Assembly (NCBI GenBank): GCA_013695465.1 | Contig: JACDAL010000148.1 | Coordinates: forward strand, 1 to 64,000 | DNA length: 64,000 nucleotides | Source: Actinomycetota bacterium | GTDB taxonomy: Bacteria; Actinomycetota; CADDZG01; WHSQ01 | Direction of reading: 5' to 3' | Part shown: piece after piece, positions 8,584 to 17,880 of the stretch | Layout: the number at the start of each line of letters is the position of its first letter | Position numbering within the stretch: the first letter of the stretch is position 1 | Made by a program: the position numbers and the translations under genes | The notes under the pieces: model-generated | Databases searched by the model: none | The model's input: the letters and a program-made list of their open reading frames with translations, nothing else | What the model was told of the DNA's origin: nothing

Positions 8584-9735
8584 ATGGCTAATTTCAGAGA
8601 CCTTCTCAAGCAGGTGAAATCCGAGGTTTCGGAAACGACGCCCGAAGAGGTCGCCGCCCGCCGAGAGCGGGGCGAGAAGATCAGTCTTCTGGATGTGCGC
8701 GAGCCCGATGAGGTCGAGCAGGGCATCGTGCCCGGCGCCCACCACCTTTCTCGCGCCCACTTCGAGAGCCGCGTCGAAGACGTGCTGCCGGACAAGTCCT
8801 CCGAAGTGGTCGTCTATTGCGCCAGCGGAGTGCGGAGTGCGTTCGCCGCCCGCACCCTCGAGGATCTTGGATACGAGAGCGTCGCCTCGATGTCCGGGGG
8901 GTTCATTCGCTGGCGTGAGCTGGGATACGACTTCGACATCCCGCGCGTCCTCGACGCAGCACAGCGCGACCGCTATTCCCGTCATTTGATTCTTCCTGAG
9001 GTCTCCGAACGAGGTCAAAGCAGATTGCTCGATGCCAAGGTGCTGTGCATCGGCGCCGGAGGCCTCGGCTCGCCATCTCTGCTCTATCTGGCGGCCGCCG
9101 GCGTCGGGACGATCGGCATCGTCGACTCCGACGAGGTAGAGACCTCGAACCTTCAGCGTCAGGTAATTCACGACACGCACAAGGTCGGCATGAACAAGGC
9201 GGAGTCCGCAAAGGAGTCGATCAATCGGCTGAACCCGGACGTGAACGTGGTTGTGCACGCATTCCGCATCGATGAATCGAATGCGAAGGATCTCATCTCC
9301 TCTTACGACATCGTGGTCGACGGCTGCGACAACTTCGACACTCGATACGCGGTCAACGACGCCGCGGTGGCCTTGAGAAAGCCGGTCATCCACGGGTCTA
9401 TCTTTCGCTTCGAGGGCATGGCCTCCACGTTCATCCCCTATGAGGGGCCCTGCTACAGGTGCCTTTATCCCGAGGCCCCTCCGGCCGAGCTTGCCCCCAC
9501 CTGAGGGGAAGCAGGCGTCCTGGGCGTGCTCCCGGGCATCATCGGAACCATTCAGGCAAACGAGGTCTTGAAGCTCATAGTTGGATACGGGGAGCCTCTG
9601 GTGGGGCGGCTGCTGACCTTCGACGCGCAGTCCACTCACTTTGGCGAGGTAAGAGTGCGTCGTGACCCACAGTGCCCCGCCTGCGGCGAGACTGCCTCGC
9701 AGCGGACCGTTCAACTGGAAGAGGCAAGCGCCTAG
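8584..9735 (+). CDS. Rhodanese-MoeB/ThiF-like adenylyltransferase with in-frame TGA (candidate Sec codon) at 9502-9504
   Basis: ORF 8584..9504 stops at TGA; ORF 9526..9735 continues in the same frame: ...AELAPT-U-GEAGVLGVLPGIIGTIQANEVLK...CPACGE. TGA occupies the conserved Cys of the (S/T)C-x-EAGVLG motif. Confidence 0.75.
9519..9536 (+). promoter_or_regulatory. Candidate bacterial SECIS hairpin
   Basis: CCUGGG-CGUGCU-CCCGGG: 6-bp stem (one G-U), 6-nt loop with G at loop position 2. Loop begins 20 nt after the UGA. Confidence 0.5.
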
Positions 9736-9751
9736 CGGCCTGCTCCGTGTG

Positions 9752-10234
9752 ATGGTCGTGGTGCTGGCCGACACTCACACGCTGGGTTCCACGCGCCCAC
9801 TCCCCCCGGGGACGTGGCCCTACATCGAATCCGCCGATCACATCCTGCATGCTGGTGATGTTTGCGATCCGGTTCTGCTCGACGAGCTGGCGTCGTTTGC
9901 GCCCGTCACCGTGGTGCTCGGCAACTGCGACGGTTACGACGTGAAGCACTGGGGCGCGCAAACCGAGGCGCGGTTGCAGCTCGGGCGGGTTGGGATCGGC
10001 ATGGTGCACGATTCGGGGTCGGCGCGTGGCCGGCGCCGGCGGTTGCGGGCGCGCTTTCCCGAGGCGCGCGCAGTGGTTTACGGACATTCTCATCTCCCCT
10101 GCAACGAAGACGAGGACGGTCTGCTTCTGCTGAATCCGGGGAGCCCCACGTGGGTCCGCCGCGCGCCGTGGCCGTCAATGGCGCTTCTGTGGATCGACGC
10201 CGAACAGGTGGAGGCCGAGGTCATCCCGGTTTAG
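9752..10234 (+). CDS. YfcE/MJ0936-type metallophosphoesterase
   Basis: VVVLADTHTLG, HAGDVCDP, VLGNCDG, VYGHSHLP, LLNPGSPT. Confidence 0.8.
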   Translation: MVVVLADTHTLGSTRPLPPGTWPYIESADHILHAGDVCDPVLLDELASFAPVTVVLGNCDGYDVKHWGAQTEARLQLGRVGIGMVHDSGSARGRRRRLRARFPEARAVVYGHSHLPCNEDEDGLLLLNPGSPTWVRRAPWPSMALLWIDAEQVEAEVIPV

Positions 10235-10240
10235 CTTGCT

Positions 10241-10972
10241 ATGCTCGGCAACGTGACTATTGGCGAGCCCGCCGTTCTGGGCACGATCTTGGGCGTATGG
10301 GCGCATCCAGACGACGAGACCTATCTATCCGGCGGCCTGATGGCCGCGGCAATCCGCGCGGGGAACAGGGTCGTCTGTGTCACCGCCACAAAAGGCGAAG
10401 GCGGGTCGATGGACGAGCAGAGATGGCCGTCCGAAACCCTGGCTGAGGTGAGAGAAGAGGAGCTCATCGATGCCCTTGGTGTGCTCGGCGTGAGCGAGCA
10501 TCGCTGGTTGGGATTCGCCGATGGTGGCTGTGATCAGGTGCCTCTCGAGGAGGGTGTCGCCGTGGTAGGTGCACTGTTGGAGGAGTTCCGGCCCGACTCG
10601 GTGCTCACGTTTGGACCGGAGGGGATGACCGGACATCCCGACCACAAGGTCGTGCACGCCTGGGCCAAGACGGCTCTCCAGCGCACCTCGCCGAAAGCAG
10701 ATCTGTATTGCGCCACGAACACTCCGGAATGGGCCGCAGAAGTGCTTCCGCTGTCCGTGGGGCTAGATATCTTCTTCGAGCCGGATACGCCTCCGGTCAC
10801 GCCTCGAAGTGAGCTCAGCTTCGAGTACGTCATCCCTTCAGACATCCTCGAGTTGAAGTGGCAGGCGCTCTTGGCGCAAAGGAGTCAGACCGAGCGATTG
10901 ATCGAAGCCCTGGGTGCAGATGTGCTCAAGAGCTTCAACGCGACGGAGCCATTCGTCCGTTTGGAGATCTGA
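10241..10972 (+). CDS. PIG-L family deacetylase
   Basis: GVWAHPDDETYLSGGLMA, CVTATKGEGG, TFGPEGMTGHPDH. Confidence 0.85.
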   Translation: MLGNVTIGEPAVLGTILGVWAHPDDETYLSGGLMAAAIRAGNRVVCVTATKGEGGSMDEQRWPSETLAEVREEELIDALGVLGVSEHRWLGFADGGCDQVPLEEGVAVVGALLEEFRPDSVLTFGPEGMTGHPDHKVVHAWAKTALQRTSPKADLYCATNTPEWAAEVLPLSVGLDIFFEPDTPPVTPRSELSFEYVIPSDILELKWQALLAQRSQTERLIEALGADVLKSFNATEPFVRLEI

Positions 10973-11035
10973 CCCGAGCAGTGCCGCGAGGCGTGATCGA
11001 GGGTGGAAAGTGGCACAAGTTTGCGCCATCCGACG

Positions 11036-12190
11036 CTACTGGGAGCCAAGCACCTTTTCCATCCACGCGAACGGATCCCGGATCTCCGCGCTGGTCGGGA
11101 GGTTGTCGGGAGCCTCCCACGCACGATTCAGCTCATTGATGCCGTGGAGATGGACGACCGCGGTGCAGAAAGTCGCGCCCGACTGTTCCAGATCTCGATC
11201 CACCGACAGCCCGAGGATGTTTTCCAACATCGTCTCGGCAACCGAGGGTGAGCGAGCATGGCGGGCCATGCCTTCTTCGATGCGTGAGGACTCGCTCACG
11301 ACTTCAGGCATGATCGCCGCGGCGACGTGCCCTGCGTAGCCTTCGAGCAATGCCTGGAAGGCATGCAGTCGCTCTAGTGCCCGCGTATGCCGCTCGGTTG
11401 AAACGATCGGCAGCTGTACGTTCGATTCGGCGACACCGGCCAGCGCTTCGGGGCCTCCGGTCTGTAGCTCCATCAGGGTCCTCTCGAAACCCGAGAGGTC
11501 TATCTCGAGGGCATCGATGACCTCGAGGAGCAGGCTGCGAAGGTAGCGGTCCGTCCACGGGTTGGAGGCGAAGATGAGATGGCGGGCCACGTCTCTGACG
11601 GCCAGCCAGATCTGGAAGAGCTCGGGCTTGAAGTCGTAGTCGGCCGCCACGGCTTCGACGTTCGGAACCACCAAGAACAGGCGACCATCATCCTGCCTCG
11701 GGATTGGCCAATCGTAGCGAGTAAGCACCTCGGAAGCGAGTTGTCCTACCAGCGTCCCGGTCTGCAGTCCCATCATGAGGGGCGCGATTTGATCCATAGC
11801 CGTACCCATTTGCTCGCCGGCGCCCATTCCCTCCGGCCCCATTCGTTTCATCTGGACGGTGAGACGCCGCCCAAGGTGCTCGAGCAGCCATTTCCAGGAG
11901 TCCAAGGTGCTTGTGACCCACGTCCCCCGTCCCATGATGGTGGTGCGGACGGGCTCATCGAAGGGCAAGCGGCAATAGCCCGACACGAGCGCCTCGACGG
12001 AATGAACGGCCGCGGCGAACGATCGCTCGATCTCCGTTTTCATGTTGGGATCGTTGGAGCCCAGCGTGGCCGCAGCCAGCGCCACCTGCCTGGCGATCTC
12101 GAAATTGACGGGACCCCCTCCCGCGGCCAAGAGCTTTTGGATCTCTCGGAACAGAGGGATGTCACCGAACGATTCGTGCGTCATCGCCAC
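11036..12190 (-). CDS. Zincin_2-like family protein (F420-associated hydrolase-like), HExxH motif apparently lost
   Basis: Family-like segments (LVVPNVEAVAADYDFKPELFQIWLAVRDVARHLIF...PW). Expected HExxH reads RDVAR. Confidence 0.55.
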   Translation of the reverse strand: MAMTHESFGDIPLFREIQKLLAAGGGPVNFEIARQVALAAATLGSNDPNMKTEIERSFAAAVHSVEALVSGYCRLPFDEPVRTTIMGRGTWVTSTLDSWKWLLEHLGRRLTVQMKRMGPEGMGAGEQMGTAMDQIAPLMMGLQTGTLVGQLASEVLTRYDWPIPRQDDGRLFLVVPNVEAVAADYDFKPELFQIWLAVRDVARHLIFASNPWTDRYLRSLLLEVIDALEIDLSGFERTLMELQTGGPEALAGVAESNVQLPIVSTERHTRALERLHAFQALLEGYAGHVAAAIMPEVVSESSRIEEGMARHARSPSVAETMLENILGLSVDRDLEQSGATFCTAVVHLHGINELNRAWEAPDNLPTSAEIRDPFAWMEKVLGSQ

Positions 12191-12434
12191 ATGCTACGGG
12201 AGCCCTCGGTGTAGCGCTTTTTGCCCTCGCCGGTAAGACGTGGCGTCAGCACCGCCCGAGCGGCTCTCAGACCTCCGGCGCTTTGATAACGTGGCCTCCA
12301 GGCACGGCCCCCGGGCCGGGCGCTGTGCGAGCGAGGGGTATCGCCGTGAACCCACCCGACATGTGACTGATGGCCGCGGCCGTTGCCCCGAAGTCTCGCG
12401 GGGCCAATCCACTACGGAGGTTTCGGTTTAGCTG

Positions 12435-13445
12435 ATGGCACGCGACGTCGCAATTGATCTGGGCACCGCAAACACCCTCGTCTACCAGCGGGGGCGCGGG
12501 ATCCTGTTCGCCGAACCGACGGTTCTGGCGCTCAACAAGGAGACGGGGGCTGTGCTCGCCATGGGCGAGGAGGCGTGGCACATGATCGGCCGGACTCCCG
12601 GCTATATCGTGGCGGTGCGGCCGCTGCGCTCGGGAGCGATTTCCGACTTCGACGTCACCGAGAAGCTCATCCGGCTGATCCTTCAGCGCTCGGGCGTAAC
12701 CCGTCTGGCTCGTCCGAGAGTCCTTGTGTGCGTGCCGAGCGCTCTTACAGAGGTCGAGCGGCGCGCCGTAGAAGAGGCCACCCTGTCGGCCGGAGCTCGC
12801 TCGTGTTATCTCATCGAGGAGCCGATGGCCGCAGCTATTGGGGCCGGTCTGCCTGTTCACGAGCCGCTCGGTAACCTCGTCGTCGATGTGGGCGGAGGAA
12901 CGAGTGAGGTCGCCCTGATCTCGCTCGGAGGCATGGTCACGAACACCCCGGTCAGAGTGGGTGGGTTCGACCTCGACGCGGCCATCACCACCTACCTGCG
13001 GCGGGAATACGCAATAGCGGTGGGGGAGCGGACGGCCGAGCGAATCAAGATCGCAGTCGGCTCGGCGTGGCCGCTTCAGAACGAGGAGAAGGCCGAGCTG
13101 CGGGGGCGGGATCTCGCTTCCGGCCTCCCCAAGAACGTGGTGATTACCTCGGAGGAGATTCGCGAAGCGGTGGCCGAGCAGGTTCGGGCGGTGGTAACGG
13201 CCACTGTCGAGTGCCTCGGCGCGTCCCCTCCCGACTTGGTCCAGGACGTCTTACTAAACGGCATCACGCTCACCGGCGGGGGAGGGATGCTCTCTGGCCT
13301 CGACAAACTAATCTCCCAGGAGACCGAGGTGCCGGTCCACGTGACCGAGCAGCCCCTCGAATCGGTCGTTCTGGGGGCCGGCAAGTGCCTCGAGAGCTTC
13401 GACCAGGCGCGTTCGATCTTCTTGGACTCAAGCCGCCGGGGCTAG
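12435..13445 (+). CDS. mreB: Rod shape-determining protein MreB
   Basis: AIDLGTANTLVY, EPTVLA, YLIEEPMAAAIGAGLPV, VVDVGGGTSEVALISLGG, ITLTGGGGMLSGLDKL. Confidence 0.92.
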   Translation: MARDVAIDLGTANTLVYQRGRGILFAEPTVLALNKETGAVLAMGEEAWHMIGRTPGYIVAVRPLRSGAISDFDVTEKLIRLILQRSGVTRLARPRVLVCVPSALTEVERRAVEEATLSAGARSCYLIEEPMAAAIGAGLPVHEPLGNLVVDVGGGTSEVALISLGGMVTNTPVRVGGFDLDAAITTYLRREYAIAVGERTAERIKIAVGSAWPLQNEEKAELRGRDLASGLPKNVVITSEEIREAVAEQVRAVVTATVECLGASPPDLVQDVLLNGITLTGGGGMLSGLDKLISQETEVPVHVTEQPLESVVLGAGKCLESFDQARSIFLDSSRRG

Positions 13446-13471
13446 GCTTGCCCCCGCCGTAGGCTCTGCTG

Positions 13472-14509
13472 GTGACGACGAGCCCCGAGGTTGCTGCGCG
13501 CTCGCGCGTGAGCCTGCGCAAGCTGTGGCGTGCGGCGGTGGTGGGATTGGTTCTGGGTGGAGTTGGGTTCGGGAGCTTTCTCGTGCCGATTCCTTTCCTG
13601 TTCGAGTACCTCCCCGGGCCTGTAAGAGACGTATCCGAGCTGGTAAACGTAAGCAACGCCAGGACCTACCCCTCCAAGGGAAGCTTGTTCTTGACTACTG
13701 TTAGCGTCGACACGGACGTCACTTTGGTGGAAATGCTTCTCGCGGCCGTGGACAAGGACAAGGTCGTGGTGCTCGAGAGCCAGGTGACCGGAGGCTCCTC
13801 GCTGAACCAGCTCCAAGAGGCGCAGAAGCGCGAGATGGAGTTCTCCAAGGAATACGCGCGCACGGTTGCAATCGGGGCCGCAGGCTTGGGACGGCCTCAG
13901 GGCGATGGCGTCAGAGTGGTTTCGGTGCAAGAGGGAGCGCCCGCAGACGGGGTCATGGAGCAAGGAGACGTCATCATCGCCGTGGGGACGAGTCGCACGG
14001 CCACCACTTGTGACGTGGGGGCGGCCGTCGTAGCAAGTGATATCGGTGAGAATATAAACGTGACCGTAGAGCGCGCAGGGCGAAAAAGACGATTGATTCT
14101 TGAAACGGCCGCCGCCCCCGGCAACCCAGCTACGCCCTATCTTGGGATCATGATGGAGGACATCAACTATCGATTCGAGCCCGACGTCCGTGCCAACTTT
14201 GACACCGGCCGCATCGCCGGCCCCTCGGCCGGGCTGATGCTGTCGCTGGCGCTTTACGATCGCCTAACTCCACTGGACCTCAGCTCGGGCCGGGCAATAG
14301 CAGGGACCGGCACCATTTCGTGCGACGGAGAAGTCGGTCCCATAGGCGGCGTCGAACAAAAGGTTGCGGGGGCAGAGCGAAAGGGGGCCGAGGTCTTCTT
14401 GTCACCTGCGGCCAACGCAGGGGCCGCTCGCAGCTCTGCCGACAGAATCGAGGTGGTGGCCGTCTCGAGCTTCCAGGACGCCCTCGACTATCTCGAACCA
14501 TCCCAATGA
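13472..14509 (+). CDS. PDZ-Lon-type (S16) protease, YlbL-like
   Basis: PDZ segment and GPSAGLMLSLALYD...GTGTISCDGEVGPIGGVEQKVAGAERKGA. Confidence 0.85.
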   Translation: MTTSPEVAARSRVSLRKLWRAAVVGLVLGGVGFGSFLVPIPFLFEYLPGPVRDVSELVNVSNARTYPSKGSLFLTTVSVDTDVTLVEMLLAAVDKDKVVVLESQVTGGSSLNQLQEAQKREMEFSKEYARTVAIGAAGLGRPQGDGVRVVSVQEGAPADGVMEQGDVIIAVGTSRTATTCDVGAAVVASDIGENINVTVERAGRKRRLILETAAAPGNPATPYLGIMMEDINYRFEPDVRANFDTGRIAGPSAGLMLSLALYDRLTPLDLSSGRAIAGTGTISCDGEVGPIGGVEQKVAGAERKGAEVFLSPAANAGAARSSADRIEVVAVSSFQDALDYLEPSQ

Positions 14510-17325
14510 GGGCGAACATTCAGGCTGCACCGCAGCCTCGCCGCAGACGACGCCGGGTAATCGTAGTCGGCCTGATCATCGCCATTCTGGTGTTCGGAAC
14601 GGGATCTGCCCGCTTCTACACCGACGTCTTGTGGTTCAACGAAGTCGGGTTCGAGTCGGTCTTGTGGACGAGCCTCAGGGCTCAGTTTCTCTTGGGTCTC
14701 ATCGTGAGTGTGATCGTGGCGGGTTTGATCTACGGCAATCTCGTTCTGGCCCTCAAGTCGCGTCCTGCCTACGCGTTCGCCCGACTAGAGAACGTCACGC
14801 GCATTGATCCGATGGAGCGTTACAGGGACCAGCTCATGCCTTACGTCAAATGGATACGATTGCTGGTGGCCGTGGGCATAGGTTTCCTGGCCGGCCTCAG
14901 CGCCAGCGGTGGTTGGCGCACTTTCTTGCTGTGGATGAATCGCACGGAATTCGGCACAACCGACCCGCAGTTCCAGCTCGATGTGGGTTTCTACGTGTTC
15001 GAGCTGCCGTTTCTCAACTTTGCGCTGTCATGGCTGTGGTTCTCGCTGATGGTCACGCTGGTGGTGAGCATTGCCGCCTACTACCTGCTGGGTGCCATCC
15101 GGCCCGAAGGAGGACTTTCGGGGGTGGAGTCCGGCGCTCTGGCCCACATCTCGGTGCTTCTCGGGTTTCTGGCGCTGGTGAAGGCGGCCCAGTACTGGTT
15201 GGGACGCTACTCGCTGAACTTTTCCGAGCGAGGAGTAGTCACCGGTGCAAGCTACACCGACGTGCATGCGCACATGCCTGCGTTAAGCTTGCTGGCCATT
15301 ATCTCGGTTATCTCCGCCGGGCTCTTCCTGGTCAACATTCGCTTCCGCCGGCTATCGCTTCCCCTGGCCGCGGTGTCGATCTGGATCTTCTTCTCGATTG
15401 TCGCCGGTGGAGCGTGGCCGTTCGTGGTGCAGCGCTTCTCGGTCGAACCGCAAGAGCTTCAGCGAGAAGAGCCCTACATCGAGCGCAACATCCGAGCAAC
15501 CAGGCAAGCTTTCGGTCTGGCGGAAGTCGAAGTGGAGAGTTTCGAGGCGGCCGATAGCCTGCCGGCGGACTCCGTACAGAATAATCAGAGCCTTCTGCAG
15601 AACGTCCGGCTGTGGGACCCGCCCGTGCTTCAGCAGGTCTACTCTCAGTTGCAGGCCATTCGCACCTATTATCAGTTCCAGGACGTCGATATCGATCGCT
15701 ACGAAGTCGATGGCGAGATGCGCCAGGTGCTGCTCTCTGCGCGGGAGTTGGCCCTCGACAACCTGCAGGATTCGACGTGGTCCAACGAGCACCTCCAGTT
15801 CACTCACGGCTTTGGACTTGTTGCCAGTCTGGCCAATTCGGCCACCCCTTCGGGGCTGCCGAGCTTCTTGGTACGAGATGTTCCCGGCACGGTCGCGACG
15901 GAGGCTCAGGAGTCGTTCGATCTCGAGCAGCCGAGGATCTACTACGGCGAGGCTTTCGGCTCGAACGAATATTCGATCGTCAACACGCAGCAGGAGGAGA
16001 TCGACTTTCCGGTGGGTGACGGAGTCCAGCGTTCGCAGTACGACGGTCTCGGCGGCGTTCCGACCGGTAGCATGCTGACACGCGTCGCGTTCGCCCTACG
16101 CGAGAGCGACCCGAACTTCGTCTTGTCGAGCTTGATCACTCCCGACTCCCAAATCCTTCTGTATCGGAACGTACGGGATCGAGTCGAGCGCGCCGCTCCG
16201 TTTCTTTCTCTGGATAACGATCCATACCCGGCCGTGGCGGATGGGCGGCTGGTGTGGATCATCGATGCCTATACCTCCACACCGTTCTATCCGTACTCAC
16301 AACGTCAGCCCCTGAGCGACATTGTTCCCGCAGGAGCATCCGGCACTCTCAGCGGTGAGGCGAATTACATTCGCAACTCCGTGAAAGTGGTAATCGATGC
16401 CTATGACGGGACCATGGACTTCCATGTTGTGGACGAGGAAGATCCTCTCATTCGTGCGTGGCGCAACGTGTTTCCGGCGCTGTTCACCGACGAGACGCCT
16501 TCGGACGATCTCCGAGCTCACTTCCGCTTTCCAGAAGACATGTTCAACGTGCAGTCACAGGTTTATCGCAACTATCACGTAATCGAGCCGCAGAACTTCT
16601 ACGCCAAAGAGGATGCGTGGGAGGTGCCGGACCGGACCGAGATCTCAGACGAGGTCGTTGCGACCGGTGAATCCGGGCCGGTGCCACCGACCTATCTGCT
16701 GATCCAGCTACCGGGCGAGACCGAGCAGGAGTTCGTCCTCACACGTCCCTTCACGCCCCGCTCTAAGAAAAACATGATCGCTTTCATGGCGGCCCGCTCC
16801 GACCCCGAGCACTACGGCGAGTTGGTGACCTTGCGCTTCCCGAGCCAACGCTCGGTGGACGGGCCCGTGCTCGTCGATAACCGCATCAAGCAGGACGTGG
16901 AAATCTCCCAGGCGTTGACCCTGCTGGGGCAGCAGGGGTCGCGGGTCGGCTTCGGCTCGCTCGTCATCCTTCCGATCGAGAACTCGATCCTCTACGTCCA
17001 GCCGCTGTTCGTCACCGCCTCCAGCGGCGGCATACCGGAGCTCAAGAGGGTCATCCTGGTGTCCGGGGAGCAGGTCGTCATGGGAGAAAGCTTTTCGGAG
17101 GCCCTGACCGAGCTGTTTGGGGTGGGTCAGCCGTCGCTGGGGGACCCTCCCGATTCCGGCGGACAAGGCGGGCAGGGCTCGGCCGAGCTGAGGCAGATCG
17201 TGGCGGAGGCTGGGAGGGTGTACCAGGAGGCCCAGCAAGCCCTGGCGGCCGGCGACTTCGAGCGCTACGGCGCTCTTATCGAGGAGCTCGGGCAGCTGCT
17301 CGAGCGGGCCGAGGCCCTGTCTTGA
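14506..17325 (+). CDS. UPF0182 family large membrane protein
   Basis: N-terminal TM helices, YTDVLWFNEVGF, RYSLNFSERGVVTGASYTDVHA, long extracytoplasmic region. ATG overlaps upstream stop (ATGA). Confidence 0.85.
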   Translation: MRANIQAAPQPRRRRRRVIVVGLIIAILVFGTGSARFYTDVLWFNEVGFESVLWTSLRAQFLLGLIVSVIVAGLIYGNLVLALKSRPAYAFARLENVTRIDPMERYRDQLMPYVKWIRLLVAVGIGFLAGLSASGGWRTFLLWMNRTEFGTTDPQFQLDVGFYVFELPFLNFALSWLWFSLMVTLVVSIAAYYLLGAIRPEGGLSGVESGALAHISVLLGFLALVKAAQYWLGRYSLNFSERGVVTGASYTDVHAHMPALSLLAIISVISAGLFLVNIRFRRLSLPLAAVSIWIFFSIVAGGAWPFVVQRFSVEPQELQREEPYIERNIRATRQAFGLAEVEVESFEAADSLPADSVQNNQSLLQNVRLWDPPVLQQVYSQLQAIRTYYQFQDVDIDRYEVDGEMRQVLLSARELALDNLQDSTWSNEHLQFTHGFGLVASLANSATPSGLPSFLVRDVPGTVATEAQESFDLEQPRIYYGEAFGSNEYSIVNTQQEEIDFPVGDGVQRSQYDGLGGVPTGSMLTRVAFALRESDPNFVLSSLITPDSQILLYRNVRDRVERAAPFLSLDNDPYPAVADGRLVWIIDAYTSTPFYPYSQRQPLSDIVPAGASGTLSGEANYIRNSVKVVIDAYDGTMDFHVVDEEDPLIRAWRNVFPALFTDETPSDDLRAHFRFPEDMFNVQSQVYRNYHVIEPQNFYAKEDAWEVPDRTEISDEVVATGESGPVPPTYLLIQLPGETEQEFVLTRPFTPRSKKNMIAFMAARSDPEHYGELVTLRFPSQRSVDGPVLVDNRIKQDVEISQALTLLGQQGSRVGFGSLVILPIENSILYVQPLFVTASSGGIPELKRVILVSGEQVVMGESFSEALTELFGVGQPSLGDPPDSGGQGGQGSAELRQIVAEAGRVYQEAQQALAAGDFERYGALIEELGQLLERAEALS

Positions 17326-17446
17326 TTCATTGTCCGCTCGTGGATTGGGATCTTTCCCTGATCTGACTCGCTCACCGAGCTCAAACGGGAAAAGATCTCT
17401 TGGAGGCCGGAGGCCCACCGGTGGCGCCGGGCTGGTAACATGAGGG

Positions 17447-17523
17447 GGCAGGGTGGAGCAGTCTGGAAGCTCGCCGGGCTCATAACCCGGAGGTCGTAGG
17501 TTCAAATCCTACCCCTGCAACCA
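17447..17523 (+). tRNA. Initiator tRNA-Met (CAT), CCA encoded
   Basis: GGCAGGGTGGAGCAG...GCCGGGCTCATAACCCGG...GTAGGTTCAAATCCTACCCCTGCAACCA: GGG/CCC anticodon stem and 1-72 mismatch typical of initiator tRNA. Confidence 0.93.
17477..17521 (+). repeat. attL-like 3' tRNA segment
   Basis: GGCTCATAACCCGGAGGTCGTAGGTTCAAATCCTACCCCTGCAAC, duplicated at 20921-20966 with one extra T. Confidence 0.88.
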
Positions 17524-17532
17524 AAGAAGTGA

Positions 17533-17562
17533 AGAAAAGCCCCTGTGACCAGGGGCTTTTCT
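17533..17562 (+). terminator. Terminator directly downstream of tRNA-fMet
   Basis: AGAAAAGCCCCTG-TGAC-CAGGGGCTTTTCT, perfect 13-bp stem. Confidence 0.85.
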
Positions 17563-17599
17563 GTTTTCCGGGCCGATCAACCAACTGAACCACGAAGCC

Positions 17600-17627
17600 G
17601 ATTTGCTAACGATTTGCTAACGGCGGA
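17600..17627. repeat. Left terminal repeat (arm-type-like)
   Basis: GATTTGCTAAC x2 then GGCGGA. 25 bp TTGCTAACGATTTGCTAACGGCGGA also occurs at 20787-20811. Confidence 0.85.
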
Positions 17628-17880
17628 GATCGGTGCCCAGGTCCGCGGGGTACATAAGCCTCTCTCGGTCCACCTCGTAGCGCTCGACCGCATGAACCCG
17701 GTCGGACAAGAGCAGATCAGGATGGTCGCCGTTCTCTAGGTAGAGCTGGACCGCCTCCTGGAGGGACTCGTAGAGCTCCTCGAGAGTCTTGCCGGCGGCG
17801 TGGCACCCCGACAGCTGAGGGCTCACCGCCCAGAAGCTATCGGTCTCCGAGTCCCGGTGGATGACGACGTCGATCTGCAT
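17617..17880 (-). CDS. HicB-like antitoxin family protein
   Basis: VVIHRDSETDSFWAVSPQLSGCHAAGKTLEELYESLQEAVQLYLE. Confidence 0.75.
   Translation of the reverse strand: MQIDVVIHRDSETDSFWAVSPQLSGCHAAGKTLEELYESLQEAVQLYLENGDHPDLLLSDRVHAVERYEVDRERLMYPADLGTDLRR

Noticed and set aside
9502-9504. TGA as a frameshift or simple C-terminal truncation
   Set aside because: The frame continues unchanged with highly conserved downstream residues, and the TGA sits at the Cys column; a point nonsense mutation remains possible and is stated as the alternative.
8560-9774. 404-aa minus-strand ORF opposite the MoeB-like gene
   Set aside because: Shadow ORF; does not explain the conserved plus-strand protein on both sides of the TGA.
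14320-14505. N-terminal extension of the UPF0182 ORF
   Set aside because: Overlaps the protease gene and is Arg-rich low-complexity; ATG at 14506 is the better start.
17617-17880. Complete HicAB module
   Set aside because: No HicA-like ORF adjoins; only a HicB-like protein is supported.
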